A stretch of DNA of 64,000 nt from contig JAEMWC010001019.1 of NCBI GenBank assembly GCA_016490735.1, positions 142,501 through 206,500 of the forward strand, in the 5' to 3' direction. The position numbers and the translations under genes were made by a program. This DNA comes from Pachyseris speciosa. Taxonomy: Eukaryota > Cnidaria > Anthozoa > Scleractinia > Pachyseridae. The notes under the pieces are model-generated. The model did no database searches and was not told the DNA's origin. It saw nothing but the letters and a program-made list of their open reading frames with translations. How positions within the stretch are numbered: the stretch's first letter is position 1; each line of letters begins with the position of its first letter. Shown one piece after another: positions 31,801 through 38,409 of this stretch.

Positions 31801-33745
31801 TTTAGATTAATTAGGAGAGGTTCTTTAATCAAGCGTACTATATAAAAAACAAACAGTAAAAGTGGCTCGGTTACACAGCACCCACCTTCATACCCATCAG
31901 TAAGGCATTAGATTCGAAGTACTTGAATGCTCTTGGTGTGATTCTGCTCTCAATATCGTCATAATAACCATCCTTTATCGCCTGCATCAATATCCTTTCC
32001 TTGCTTCGTGGATCGTCGTTGCCTAGGTACAAGACAAAATGAAAGCTATTTCCACTTCTCAGAAGCCCCCGGAGAAGCTTCTTTTTCAAGTCTGGCGATT
32101 TGCACTTTATTTAAATTTCTAATTACGAACAAATGAAACTCGAGGCTCAAGGCAGCTTGGAGTGACCTATTGAAATCAGTATAAATCTACTAGCGTTCTA
32201 TCAAGAATGCCGTTCTCTGATTGGCTACGCTACTCGCTATCTATTCTGTGATAGATAGTGAGTAGCAGTTGTCAACAAAATGGCGGCCACTTCTTCGCGT
32301 TTTCGAAGTGTCTGCGAGGAGGATTTAGATAATTTACTTGGTTAGTTCTGAAGGACTAGTAGATTTATACTTAAACAATTAGATTATTCGCTCTCGAGCT
32401 CATAATCTAATTGTTAAGTAGATAGTGAGTAGCAGTTGTCAACAAAATGTCGTTCGCTTCTTCGCGTTTTCAAAGTGTCTGCAGGGAGAATGTAGATAAA
32501 TCTACTTATTTAGTTTTGAACGGCTAGTAGATTTAAACTTAAACAATTAGATTATTCGATCTCGATTCCTATGCGTGATAGTTGATTCGGGCTGCACCCT
32601 CATCGGTTATCACGCAATAGAGATCTAGAGCTCATAATCTAATTGTTAATTACACTTGGGTAGGAAAATAGGGTTCAGTATAATCAGTGTTCAACATTAA
32701 CATAGCTGTTATTCCTATTCCAGAACTCTCTCTTACCCCGCCCTCTTACCTCGATTTTTGCATTCCACAGTTCAAACAGAAGCCTGATGTCTGGTTTAAT
32801 TTGATTTGCTCGTTCCGAGCATGCGCCTGCAAGTTGCACAGGACTCTTTCTGTTCCTGCCAGCATTCAGGCCCTGTGCATTGCGGGGTAAGAGAGAGTTC
32901 TGGCACAGGATCGAGTACATAATTACTGATTCTAACGAAAGCAACACTGACCTGCGTTAGGGTTAGCTGACTCCAAAAAAGTAGTTCTACTTTCTTGTCC
33001 CTCACATTCGCCTTCATTACCACGAACAAAGAAATAAACGAGGAAATTAACAAGGAAATGAAAACAAACTTGTGTTGAAGATACCACTGAATAACCAACA
33101 TCGTGCAAATAATAGTCGAGTTGAAGGGAACCAGTTGTGAGTATCCAATACAAGAACTAAAGTAAGTGACACTGCCACGGTGACAAAATATATAAACCTT
33201 GCAATAGCCCATTTTACAGTTGTGTGTTCAGTGACCTGGCCTCTGAGTGGAAGCGAGGTTGGAGGTGACCTTGTTTTGATACAAACCTCTCTTTCTTTCT
33301 CATGCAAATGTAGACTAATTAGCTTGAGAATAACATGATTTACATGAGAAAAGCAGTGAGGTTTGTATTAAAACAAGTTCACCGCCAGCCTCATTTCCAT
33401 TCATAGGCCAGGTCACTGAGCATGTAACTGTAAAATGGACTATTGGCGAAACGTAACAATAAAATTTGTCTCAAAATCGCTTTGAAAATCGCATTTTGAC
33501 TGTGCTTTCATCAACATGTATAACTGATGAAAATAAGCTTCGGGGAAAAGGAACTTGTTTTATAGATCAGTGCTAATGCTTTGTTTTCATGGAGCCCGTC
33601 TTCTCGCATCCTTGCGCTTAATATGTTTGTACCAGTGTACTTGCGTCATTAAGAAAAGCAGGCTTACGAAATTCTATTGTAACTTACCTTCCTCCAAACC
33701 TGCACCCATCGACTTTCCACCTTTACGCTTGCTGCAACAGTTCAT
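15227..33745 (-). CDS. TRPC-like channel fused to SPRY domain and coiled coil
   Basis: Fifteen exons with matching phases; 2349 nt (782 residues) if one extra T at the exon 4 acceptor is discounted. Order: short N-terminus (1-65), post-ankyrin linker helices (66-130, like TRPC ELSNELAKLA..QCKDF), pre-S1 elbow with KKFFTHP and a hydrophobic helix (131-183), S1 (225-240), S2 (244-264), S3 (303-322), S4 (331-351), S5 (376-397), pore loop (424-443, GWTLLGVSDGFD), S6 (450-478, LINMLIALLSNTYQRIE), TRP box (EWSFKR, 493-498), then a SPRY domain (about 590-731: MPGWLDGSVAYHTDGNLYD, VPVLFTLNGRKI, LYPYVSMNYGSSV) and a heptad-like helix (744-773). Expected to be a tetrameric cation channel in a membrane. 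The long ankyrin block of TRPC is absent. Alternative: the SPRY exons form a separate gene starting at the ATG near 19074, but acceptor and phases favour fusion. Confidence 0.8.
15847..16070 (-). CDS. TRP-SPRY exon 14 (SPRY, C-terminal half)
   Basis: Acceptor CCTGATCCAG, donor GCGAAG|GTAAGA; phase 1 in, 0 out. Contains RIDRILCTVMFEKK, VPVLFTLNGRKI and LYPYVSMNYGSSVV, which match SPRY beta-strand motifs. Confidence 0.85.
16974..17139 (-). CDS. TRP-SPRY exon 13 (SPRY, N-terminal half)
   Basis: Acceptor CTTCAG, donor ACCAAAG|GTATTT; phase 0 in, 1 out. Encodes IVILESGQQISLGIGVVNEG and MPGWLDGSVAYHTDGNLYD, the classic GW..GS.AYH.D.G..Y SPRY signature. Confidence 0.85.
17299..17406. repeat. Hairpin element in intron 12
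   Basis: GTAATACATAAAATAT and ATATTTTATGTTAC flank an inner stem TTAAAACGGCT / AGCCGTTTTAA. About 108 bp. Confidence 0.7.
17785..17835. repeat. (CACCAT)n microsatellite
   Basis: Simple hexanucleotide repeat within intron 12. Confidence 0.9.
18468..18586 (-). CDS. TRP-SPRY exon 12
   Basis: Acceptor TAGCTGAG, donor CCTGAG|GTAATC; phase 1 in, 0 out. Encodes YRVCETVGNRQMVGQILRSA leading into the SPRY domain. The frame was chosen because the other two frames end or break the exon chain. Confidence 0.75.
18957..19035 (-). CDS. TRP-SPRY exon 11
   Basis: Polypyrimidine tract and TTCAAG acceptor before GGG ATC ATG; donor CCAACAG|GTAAAA; phase 0 in, 1 out. Encodes GIMLEFIAIDLDREYFKKYG, linking the TRP-box region to SPRY. 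Confidence 0.75.
19218..19361 (-). CDS. TRP-SPRY exon 10 (TRP box)
   Basis: Acceptor TTTCCCAG, donor GTAAAG|GTATGG; phase 0/0. Encodes NSLKEWSFKRAATIQTYDEY then PVPLNIIYNIFKLC, which matches the TRPC pattern EWKFAR..LPPPFNIIP. Confidence 0.85.
20743..20884. repeat. Foldback family F1, copy b
   Basis: Ends GGTAATTGAACTGAG / TTCAATTACC, inner GGAGTGCAATTTGGTCTGAA, centre GCGCGCAGCGCG. Preceded by (AAT)n. In intron 9. Confidence 0.75.
21198..21376. repeat. Near-perfect hairpin, 72-bp arms
   Basis: Arm 21198-21269 pairs with 21305-21376 with a single mismatch (CTTTG versus CTTCG); loop of 35 bases has a further AAGCAC/GTGCTT stem. TAAGGCACGC in the arm also occurs at 21489 and 22629. In intron 9. 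Confidence 0.9.
21470..22655. repeat. Direct-repeat bounded segment in intron 9
   Basis: A segment with GCATTTGTACTCTCATAAGG near 21472 recurs as GCATCTGTACTCTCATAAGG near 22613, both followed by CACGCT and AACCAATC-like sequence. Between them is a perfect 24-bp hairpin (22344-22367 with 22393-22416). Perhaps one composite element. Confidence 0.5.
22804..22976. repeat. (ATGTT)n and (GAT)n microsatellites
   Basis: Pentanucleotide repeat 22804-22860 and GAT/GAC triplets 22930-22977. The Asp-rich ORF here is a repeat product. Confidence 0.9.
23000..23170 (-). repeat. tRNA-derived SINE-like fragment
   Basis: On the minus strand CGGGTTCGATTCCCGG forms a tRNA-type B box/T-arm, followed by TAGAGCATCTGTGCTCGGCT. 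It begins only about 50 bases after the exon 9 donor. No intact tRNA cloverleaf is visible. Confidence 0.5.
23186..23378 (-). CDS. TRP-SPRY exon 9 (pore and S6)
   Basis: Acceptor TTTTTGCAG, donor ATTGAG|GTAAAT; phase 2 in, 0 out. Encodes CWWKMLTYMGWTLLGVSDGF and S6 VLLAFFLIMGVILLINMLIA, ending LSNTYQRIE, close to TRPC S6. Confidence 0.9.
23484..23544. repeat. (GATACA)n microsatellite
   Basis: About ten hexanucleotide units adjoining a TIR element; reads IQIQIQ or CICICI in translation, which is not a gene. Confidence 0.95.
23547..23883. repeat. MITE with TIR GGGCGCTTTCCTTTTGCATG
   Basis: Left end 23547-23571 and right end 23859-23883 are inverted copies (25 bp, perfect). Interior has further CTTTCC/GGAAAG pairing. 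No transposase. In intron 8. Confidence 0.8.
24534..24610 (+). repeat. Possible tRNA-derived SINE head
   Basis: TAGCCCAGTGGTTGAGGC resembles an A box and CACGAGTTCGATATT a degenerate B box about 40 bases later. Weak. Confidence 0.3.
24703..24729 (-). CDS. TRP-SPRY exon 8 (27-nt microexon)
   Basis: Acceptor GCGTTACAG, donor GTGTG|GTAAGT; phase 2 in and out. Encodes VCKDSGIV between Leu and Cys codons split with the neighbours. It lies in the S5-pore turret. Both splice sites are strong and the phases on each side agree, which is why it is called despite its size. Confidence 0.75.
25109..25462 (-). CDS. TRP-SPRY exon 7 (S3-S5)
   Basis: Acceptor CTTTCAG, donor GACCT|GTAAGT; phase 2/2. Begins DLWNRLDFVTLLVYLVIFSL (S3), then S4 VLVIAGYLYSFNTLCLTFRV, the S4-S5 linker and S5 IIWQFTAALFAFSIAITKVY, as in TRPC LWNVLDF. 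Confidence 0.9.
25500..25900. repeat. Mosaic of tetranucleotide microsatellites
   Basis: Successive tracts of ATCG, GGTC, ATCC, CAGT, CAAT, CTAT, ATCG and CAAT units, starting about 40 bases upstream of the exon 7 acceptor. ORFs rich in Ser-Ile-Asn and WMDG repeats are products of it. Confidence 0.95.
26155..26381 (-). CDS. TRP-SPRY exon 6 (S1-S2)
   Basis: Acceptor GTGATAG before TCT AAG CTT, donor CAAAG|GTAGAT; phase 0 in, 2 out. Encodes SKLRSPAWLHFALCLAPSS and GLEWAILVFFIGRYLVE, matching TRPC LRSPF..KF and EWMIMVWVLG. Confidence 0.85.
27088..27122. repeat. Poly-C tract
   Basis: Run of about 22 C in a pyrimidine-rich stretch in intron 5. Confidence 0.9.
27955..29481. mobile_element. 1.5-kb palindromic transposed element with captured ORF
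   Basis: Arms 27955-28590 and 28810-29481 are inverted copies; ends are TATGGCAAGCCAATTG and CAATTGGCTTGCCATA. The flanks carry CTTGTG on both sides (27949-27954, 29482-29487), a 6-bp target duplication. Each arm holds a mixture of TTCAAC-type repeats (GGTTCAACTCCCGATTTTAC several times) and a copy of an unrecognised coding segment, KKILDAETASSETSRP, on + at 28397-28711 and on - at about 28800-29010. The centre (28690-28800) has a second hairpin around GGATTAATCTGTTG. In intron 5 of the TRP-SPRY gene. Confidence 0.9.
28397..28711 (+). pseudogene. Unrecognised gene fragment in palindrome, left arm
   Basis: Open frame with SSLSKLAPCLGEASELVKK, a Ser-rich stretch and RARSMLNSSQSS / KRLNKRERLRAT. 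Non-repetitive composition suggests a captured 5' coding exon rather than chance. The inverted arm has a diverged copy with differences and a different C-terminal end. Function not recognised. Confidence 0.5.
29495..29547 (-). CDS. TRP-SPRY exon 5 (53 nt)
   Basis: Acceptor TTCCATTCCAACAG, donor CCCCAG|GTAAGAG; phase 1 in, 0 out. Encodes IALEEVNTGEEETLRPQ in the linker between the pre-S1 elbow and S1. It resolves an otherwise incompatible phase 1 to phase 0 junction between exons 4 and 6. Confidence 0.8.
29823..30040 (-). CDS. TRP-SPRY exon 4 (pre-S1 elbow)
   Basis: Acceptor CTGACTGCAG then seven T; donor AACAAAG|GTATTT. Encodes FFTHPVVDIEMRRKWYGRDF then WRPVFSVWCLVDFVLSPVLF, like TRPC KKFVAHPNCQQQLL..WY. 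With seven T the exon is 218 nt and is one base out of frame with exon 3; with six it fits exactly. Confidence 0.8.
30182..30490. repeat. TGTCGC-rich MITE-like element
   Basis: Ends CTTGAGAGGCCTTCCAAG and CTTGAAAGGCCTCACTTAAG are inverted; the interior repeats TGTCGC about a dozen times. In intron 3, about 140 bases from exon 4. Confidence 0.5.
30869..31063 (-). CDS. TRP-SPRY exon 3 (linker helices)
   Basis: Acceptor GATAATCAG, donor AAAAAG|GTACCA; phase 0/0. Encodes VSFGMRKLADNKGPDEERFN, AVEEFTSCLLDPLR and AIRLKQKK, which align with the TRPC segment ELSNELAKLANIEKEF..CKDFVV..LLD..R and AIKY.QKK. Confidence 0.85.
31275..31400 (-). repeat. tRNA-derived SINE
   Basis: Minus strand TAGCTCAGTCGGTAGAG is an A box and GTCGTGAGTTAGAATCC a B box at tRNA spacing, followed by a T run at 31281-31288 on the complementary reading that could stop Pol III. 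The acceptor stem does not pair, so it is not a tRNA gene. Confidence 0.6.
31886..32022 (-). CDS. TRP-SPRY exon 2
   Basis: Acceptor TTGTACCTAG, donor ATGAAG|GTGGGT; phase 1 in, 0 out. Encodes DPRSKERILMQAIKDGYYDD, then ITPRAFKYFESNALLMGMK. The first part resembles the opening helix of a TRPC ankyrin domain and the last part the segment after it. Confidence 0.75.
32243..32645. repeat. Tandem pair of ~180-bp units with short ORF start
   Basis: GATAGTGAGTAGCAGTTGTC begins both units (32246, 32420). Each has ATG-led frames MAATSSRFRSVCEEDLDNLL and MSFASSRFQSVCRENVDK. Inverted TTAAACAATTAGATTATTCG / ATAATCTAATTGTTAA pairs bound the units. May be a fragment of a DUF3504/Crypton-type element; this link is from motif memory and is weak. 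Confidence 0.5.
32720..32903. repeat. 184-bp MITE, perfect 22-bp TIR
   Basis: TIR starts CCAGAACTCTCTCTTACCCC at 32720 and is matched in reverse complement at 32882-32903. No target duplication recognised. In intron 1. Confidence 0.9.
33200..33450. repeat. Foldback element in intron 1, ~90-bp arms
   Basis: Arm 33203-33292 (CCCATTTTACAGTTG.., CAGTGACCTGGCCT) pairs with 33355-33445 (AGGCCAGGTCACTG.., CTGTAAAATGG), about 85% by eye. Confidence 0.75.
33688..33745 (-). CDS. TRP-SPRY exon 1 (start)
   Basis: ATG at 33745-33743, donor GAGGAAG|GTAAGT; phase 1 out. Encodes MNCCSKRKGGKSMGAGLEE; the Cys pair near the start could be acylated. An acceptor-like CTTTTGCTTTTGCAG lies 13 bases before the ATG, so a 5' UTR intron is likely; the frame is open back to that acceptor, so an upstream coding exon cannot be excluded. 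Confidence 0.65.
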
Positions 33746-34144
33746 GATTTTAACTATGCTGCAAAAGCAAAAGTTTATGTTAAATTACGGCCTTAACTTT
33801 TCTTAAAATAGACTGCAAGACAGTCCGCGCATTTTACGAGAACTCGCCAGTGAACGTCCGAAGCGAAAAGTGACCGAACAAGTGGATTTGAGAAGTCACA
33901 TACAAAGACTGTTTGGCGGGTCAACAATGCTTATTTATTTATTTAGCTTCGCCTAACTACAATACAAACAGAAAAAAAAGCAAAATACCAAAGATATAAT
34001 AATTAGGCAGGGAGACCACTACAGCATCTGAGCCAATTACAGCGGATCCCTCGTTAATTATTTATATAAAAAAATACTTAATAACTAAAACTACTAATAT
34101 GTAAGCATAAAACTTGAGAGGAGACAAGGTGGGAGACCAAATTG

Positions 34145-35767
34145 CTAGAAGCAGCACGTTGGCGGGCATAGGAGAGACCTCGCTGTGTTAAACCTAGGAC
34201 AGATTGTTCTCCAAGTTCTAATGTCGTCAAAGTCGTACAAGTTCAAAGCCTTTTTATAATATTGAAGTAATAAACGTTTGAATAAAGCTAAAGAGATGTG
34301 ACTTGTGCGTAGCTCAGCGGGAAGAACATTCCATGTGCGGCACGCGCGTATGAAAAATGAACGTTGATAAGTAACAGTTCTACTTCGGTTAGGAATATAA
34401 GAAATAGCACTGCTGCTCGATGTCCTAGTAGATCTCGTAAATTGTCTAGTTACAGGTAGAGCTTCACTGTCTATGAAAACTAAGTTATTAACAGCTTGGT
34501 AGAAAAAAACCATGTCCAAATATTCATGCCAGTATGAAATAGGTAACAAATTTGTTAATTGAAGGCGGGTCTTATAGGTTACGTCACAACGGAAGGGGAG
34601 CTTCAAAATTAGTTTTGTAGCACGGCGCTGCACGTATTCAACTCGTTTAAGGAGGCCAATAGACTGTGGAGACCATACTTGTGTTGCGTAGCCGAGATGA
34701 CACCGGACGATAGAAAGATAGAGTGTACGACACGTTTGGGTGCTTTGAATGTACCTAGAAGCTCGGCGCACAAAGCCGAGGAGTTTGTTGGCTTTCGCAC
34801 ACTGTTCAGTTACTTGTTTGTCCGAGGTGAGATTGCTTGACACCCACACAACGAGGTCTTTCTCTGTATCGCAAGATTCCAAAGGCGTTTCTTTGATAGT
34901 ATAGGTAGGCTGTACAGGTGATTTTTTGCGGGTGATGCACTGGTATTTACACTTGGACTGATTAAATATGAGCCCGGATGATTCAGACCAACTGACAAGA
35001 TCGTTAAGGTCAGATTGCAAGGCATTACAGTCTGTGATGGAATCGATGCTCTTGAAAATCTTGGTATCATCGGCGTAACAGGCAACTCTCGATGTTTTAA
35101 CAGCGTTTGGAAGATCATCCACAAACAGCAGAAACAACATCGGTCCTAATAGGGACCCTTGCGGTACCCCGGATGTAACCGGCAATTCTCGGGAAGTAGC
35201 TCCAAGGACTGTAAGCTGTTGCTTACGTCCCTGTAAATATGAACGAAACCAGTCGTGAAGTTTGCCAGTAATGCCGTATTGGTGCAACCGCCCAAGTAGC
35301 TTGATGTGATCTACTTTGTCGAACGCTTTACTCATGTCAAGATATATAATGTCTATTTGTTTACCAGCGTCGAGTCGACCGCCAATGTAATGCAAGACAC
35401 TGGTGAGCTGAGTCACACAAGATCTACCAGTTAAAAAGCCATGTTGTTCGCGGCTAATGAAGTGGCATGTATAATTCCGTAAACCCGCCAGAACACAGCG
35501 TTCGAGAACTTTGGAGATGACAGGGAGAAGAGAGATAGGGCGATAATTCTCCACAAGGTCTCTTTTTCCTTTCTTGAAAATCGGTACTATATTCGCGAGT
35601 TTCCAGTCTTCTGGAAAAATGCCGAGGCGCAAAGATTTGTTGAATAACATGGTCAGAGACGGCGCGATCTGGTCAGCGGTTTCCTTCAGCAGGCGCACTG
35701 GGATTCCATCGGATCCAGTTGCTTTGTTTATATCAAGCTGTTTGAGAGCTGTCAAAACCATTTCCAC
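34145..35767 (-). pseudogene. LINE reverse transcriptase
   Basis: A long open RT frame of about 540 codons with KKGKRDLVENYRPISLLPV, DMSKAFDKVDH, GVPQGSLLGPMLF and the catalytic YADDTKI box, followed by thumb and C-terminal segments (RTWNVLP). The upstream frameshift and stop make the whole ORF2 non-functional as written, though this part is intact. Confidence 0.9.
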
Positions 35768-35814
35768 CGGGATCGCTAGCTCATTTAGTGTGGGGTGTGA
35801 GGGTGTGGAAGGTA

Positions 35815-36366
35815 CTAATAGAGAGTGGGCCTCTGAGGGGCAGTGAAGACCGACACAAAGTAAGAGTTAAACAACTCGGCGATCTGTTGAGGCGTTGATG
35901 CTTGAGAACTCTGCAGAGTCTCATCGCCAGAGCTCATCGTTTCAGGGAAGGTCCGCATTCTATTCTTGAGCTTAAAAAAGGACCAAAAGCGTTTAGGCTG
36001 CCGCGCGAGATCTGAGTCGAGCGAGCTGAGGTAAGTCTCACGGCTCTCACGGATAAGAGTCCTGGCCTTTGCACGTAATTGGCGATACTTCTGTTGTTGA
36101 TGGTCAGTAGGAGATTTCTTTAGCTTTGAGCGAGCAGCCTCCTTTTTCCGCAGAGCGTGGATGATTTCACTCGTGATCCAAGGCGGGGTGTTTTTTCCTT
36201 TAATCTTTTTGGTTGGGATAAAATCCGAGACTGCGCTCATAAATGCGTCCTTCCAAAAAGTCCAGTCAGAGTTAATGTCGTCACTGTCTTGAATAAGATT
36301 GCATAAGTTCAGGGCATCAAGAGCTCCTCTGAGACCGTCAAAGTCTCCATGACGATAGTCGTACAC
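35815..36366 (-). pseudogene. LINE ORF2 linker segment
   Basis: Same frame as the endonuclease after one stop. Contains PPWITSEI, KLKKSP and AELFNSYFVSVF, typical of the EN-RT linker (WIT..I..LI.K, NSYF.SVF). Ends by a frameshift into the RT frame. Confidence 0.8.
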
Positions 36367-36390
36367 TGTTCTTTTTACTCTATGGGTAGC

Positions 36391-37230
36391 TTAAGTAGAG
36401 ACGTGAAATTCAAAGGACACCGTGCCATGGTCCGTGAACACGTCCGATTCTTTTGGACTGAGCACCTCGCATATGCGAACACGGTCCGGCACATTCGTAA
36501 TTACGAGATCTAACGCTCTATCACGGCGGGTGGGAATAAAGTTTAATTGTGTTAAAAAATGGTCATTAAGAATTTCTACGAACGCCACCTCTTTTGTGCC
36601 TCTGGTGTTTTCTAGCGAGTCCCAAGAGATCTTGGACAGGTTCAGGTCACCACCTATTACCATATTCTCATAGGTTTCAGAAGCATGGTCAAGAAAAATA
36701 TTATATTTTTCCAACCAGCAGCCTGTATCATCGTCGGGATCTGGCCAATAAATCGAACAAAACAAAACTTTCTTATTACAAAAAGTAGTCATCTCAGCGC
36801 ACACAAGCTCTAAGTCCTCCAAGTTTTCTGAGTCCGGCACATATTCCCGCATTGATTTGAAGGAGTTGGCTTTGGCGGTAATAAGAACGCCGCCACCATT
36901 ACGATCCTTACGGTCTTTCCTGTAGACAATAAAGTCAGAAAGCGGGAAAAGTTCTTGGTCGAGGATGTTAGCATTCAACCAGGTTTCATTAATTAATACG
37001 ATGTCGGCGTGTTCGGAACAGACTAGATCTTGAACCCGATCTAAATTGCTCACTCTTGAAGTCCCAACTTTATGTTGCGATTTCATGCTTCTAGCGTTGA
37101 TCACAAGGCCCTTTAACGGGACACTAGGAGCTCCAAACTGCGTTCTCTTTGTGATAGTAGGTCCAGGCTGGCTAATAATGTCGCCACAGACATTATCGAA
37201 CAAGGGAGTCAGCTGAATCATTGTAAACAA
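36391..37230 (-). pseudogene. LINE endonuclease (EEP/APE-type) domain
   Basis: Contains NARSMKSQ, LINETWLN, GGDLNLSKISWDS and SDVFTDHGTVSFE, the usual order of APE-like endonuclease motifs (N, E, D/N, SDH-like). Ends in a TAA that is in frame with the following segment. Confidence 0.85.
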
Positions 37231-37295
37231 ATTTTTAAGAATTGGCGTACGGTAATCCCGTGGCTTAGTATAAAATTATAGATACCCAGTTGTCG

Positions 37296-37343
37296 TATTT
37301 TGAATGATGATGATGACGACGACGACGACGACGATGATGATTA

Positions 37344-37377
<34 letters not shown>

Positions 37378-37430
37378 GCAGGAACCAATATATAGCACTG
37401 AAAACGTTCATCATCATCATCATCATCATC
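37296..37430. repeat. Triplet microsatellites (GAC/GAT, ATT, CAT)
   Basis: Three adjoining triplet tracts. Poly-Met/Thr/Leu/His ORFs here are repeat products. Confidence 0.95.
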
Positions 37431-37479
37431 ATAACAGGGTAGAAAAGAACCTAGTGCCAGATAATCTACTGCGTTATTT

Positions 37480-37610
37480 TTTTCTTTCCTTCCTTCAGTT
37501 CCTTGCTTGCTTCCTTCTTTCTTGCTTCCTTCTTCCTTGCTTTCTTTCTTTTTCAATTTTTCCTTCTTTCTTCCCTAATTTCTTGTTTTGTTTTTTATTT
37601 CCTACCTCAG
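37480..37610. repeat. CTTT/CTTCC-rich low complexity
   Basis: Pyrimidine-rich imperfect repeat; ORFs rich in Phe and Leu here are not genes. Confidence 0.7.
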
Positions 37611-38100
37611 TCATTCAAATCATTTTATGTCATAGACCCCATGAGCCCATACAAAAATGGCTACTTTAAATTATTCATTTGTTCGTATTCAAAATACCCT
37701 CGCTTCGGAATAACAACTTCTGTAGAATTTTGAGCCTCAAAACGAGTTTAGTCAGGCTATTTTGAATGCGAACAAAAAAATAATTAAAAAGGCAGCCATT
37801 TTGCATATATATGGATCTAGTTTATCTTTGTTTTAATTCACAGGCACAAGGATCAAAATTAAGCATTGATTAGCGAAGGTGGATAGAAGTGGTAACCAAC
37901 CATGCGTGCGCGCCAAGTGATATTTGAAAGCCTGTCAATCAATACTAGCATTATATAGCATTTGAAAGTTACTGACTCACGAGTCTGTGAAATTCTATAT
38001 GCTGTACAGGTTTAGTTGCGAAGACTGTAAATATTGCCAGACTTCTGGTCAGTCAGCAACAGAACTCGTCTTTAGCGTTTTGGAGCAGATCTGATGGTCC

Positions 38101-38409
38101 ATGATTATGGCGAGCACTAGTAATTTTGATAGTATTGAACATTATAAGCGACCTGGTTTCCAGCCAAATAACTGCGGTGAACCTCATCACGCACGGTCCG
38201 AAGGAACCGCCAGGGAAGCGTACAGAGAATGCACAAAATGGATAGCTGAAGACCCTTTAAAAAATTGCTGCGTCGTCAAAGGGGTCAGTGGAGAAGACTA
38301 CAAGGTGATATATTTCCAAGCGACGGTGTCTCCCGTAACATTTGACAAGGCGGACAAAAATACAATCTTCTTTTATAGTTCAGTGTTGAAGATCGACCTT
38401 CCTGAATAA
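38101..38409 (+). CDS. Small ORF of unknown function (102 aa)
   Basis: Starts MIMASTSNFDSIEHY and ends KIDLPE before TAA. Composition is balanced and non-repetitive, with four Cys and a hydrophilic profile, and there is no signal peptide or membrane helix. A second ATG lies at 38107. It is the only ORF between 37.3 and 39.9 kb that looks coding. No family recognised; could be a single-exon gene, a domesticated element fragment or chance. Confidence 0.45.
   Translation: MIMASTSNFDSIEHYKRPGFQPNNCGEPHHARSEGTAREAYRECTKWIAEDPLKNCCVVKGVSGEDYKVIYFQATVSPVTFDKADKNTIFFYSSVLKIDLPE

Larger units (their letters stand above)
33931..37245 (-). mobile_element. Non-LTR retrotransposon (EN + RT), near full ORF2
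   Basis: ORF2 runs from about 37230 to 34145. Its 3' end is a short (AAAT)n tail read on the minus strand at 33931-33944, typical of jockey/CR1-like LINEs. It is broken by a stop at 36391-36393 and a frameshift near 35820-35840. It lies upstream of TRP-SPRY exon 1 in the same orientation. Confidence 0.9.

Noticed and set aside
32796..33307. Hydrophobic minus-strand ORFs in TRP-SPRY intron 1
   Set aside because: All three frames are partly open, they run into a foldback element at one end and no domain is recognisable; a donor-like GTCAGT near 32950 is not enough. Left unexplained.
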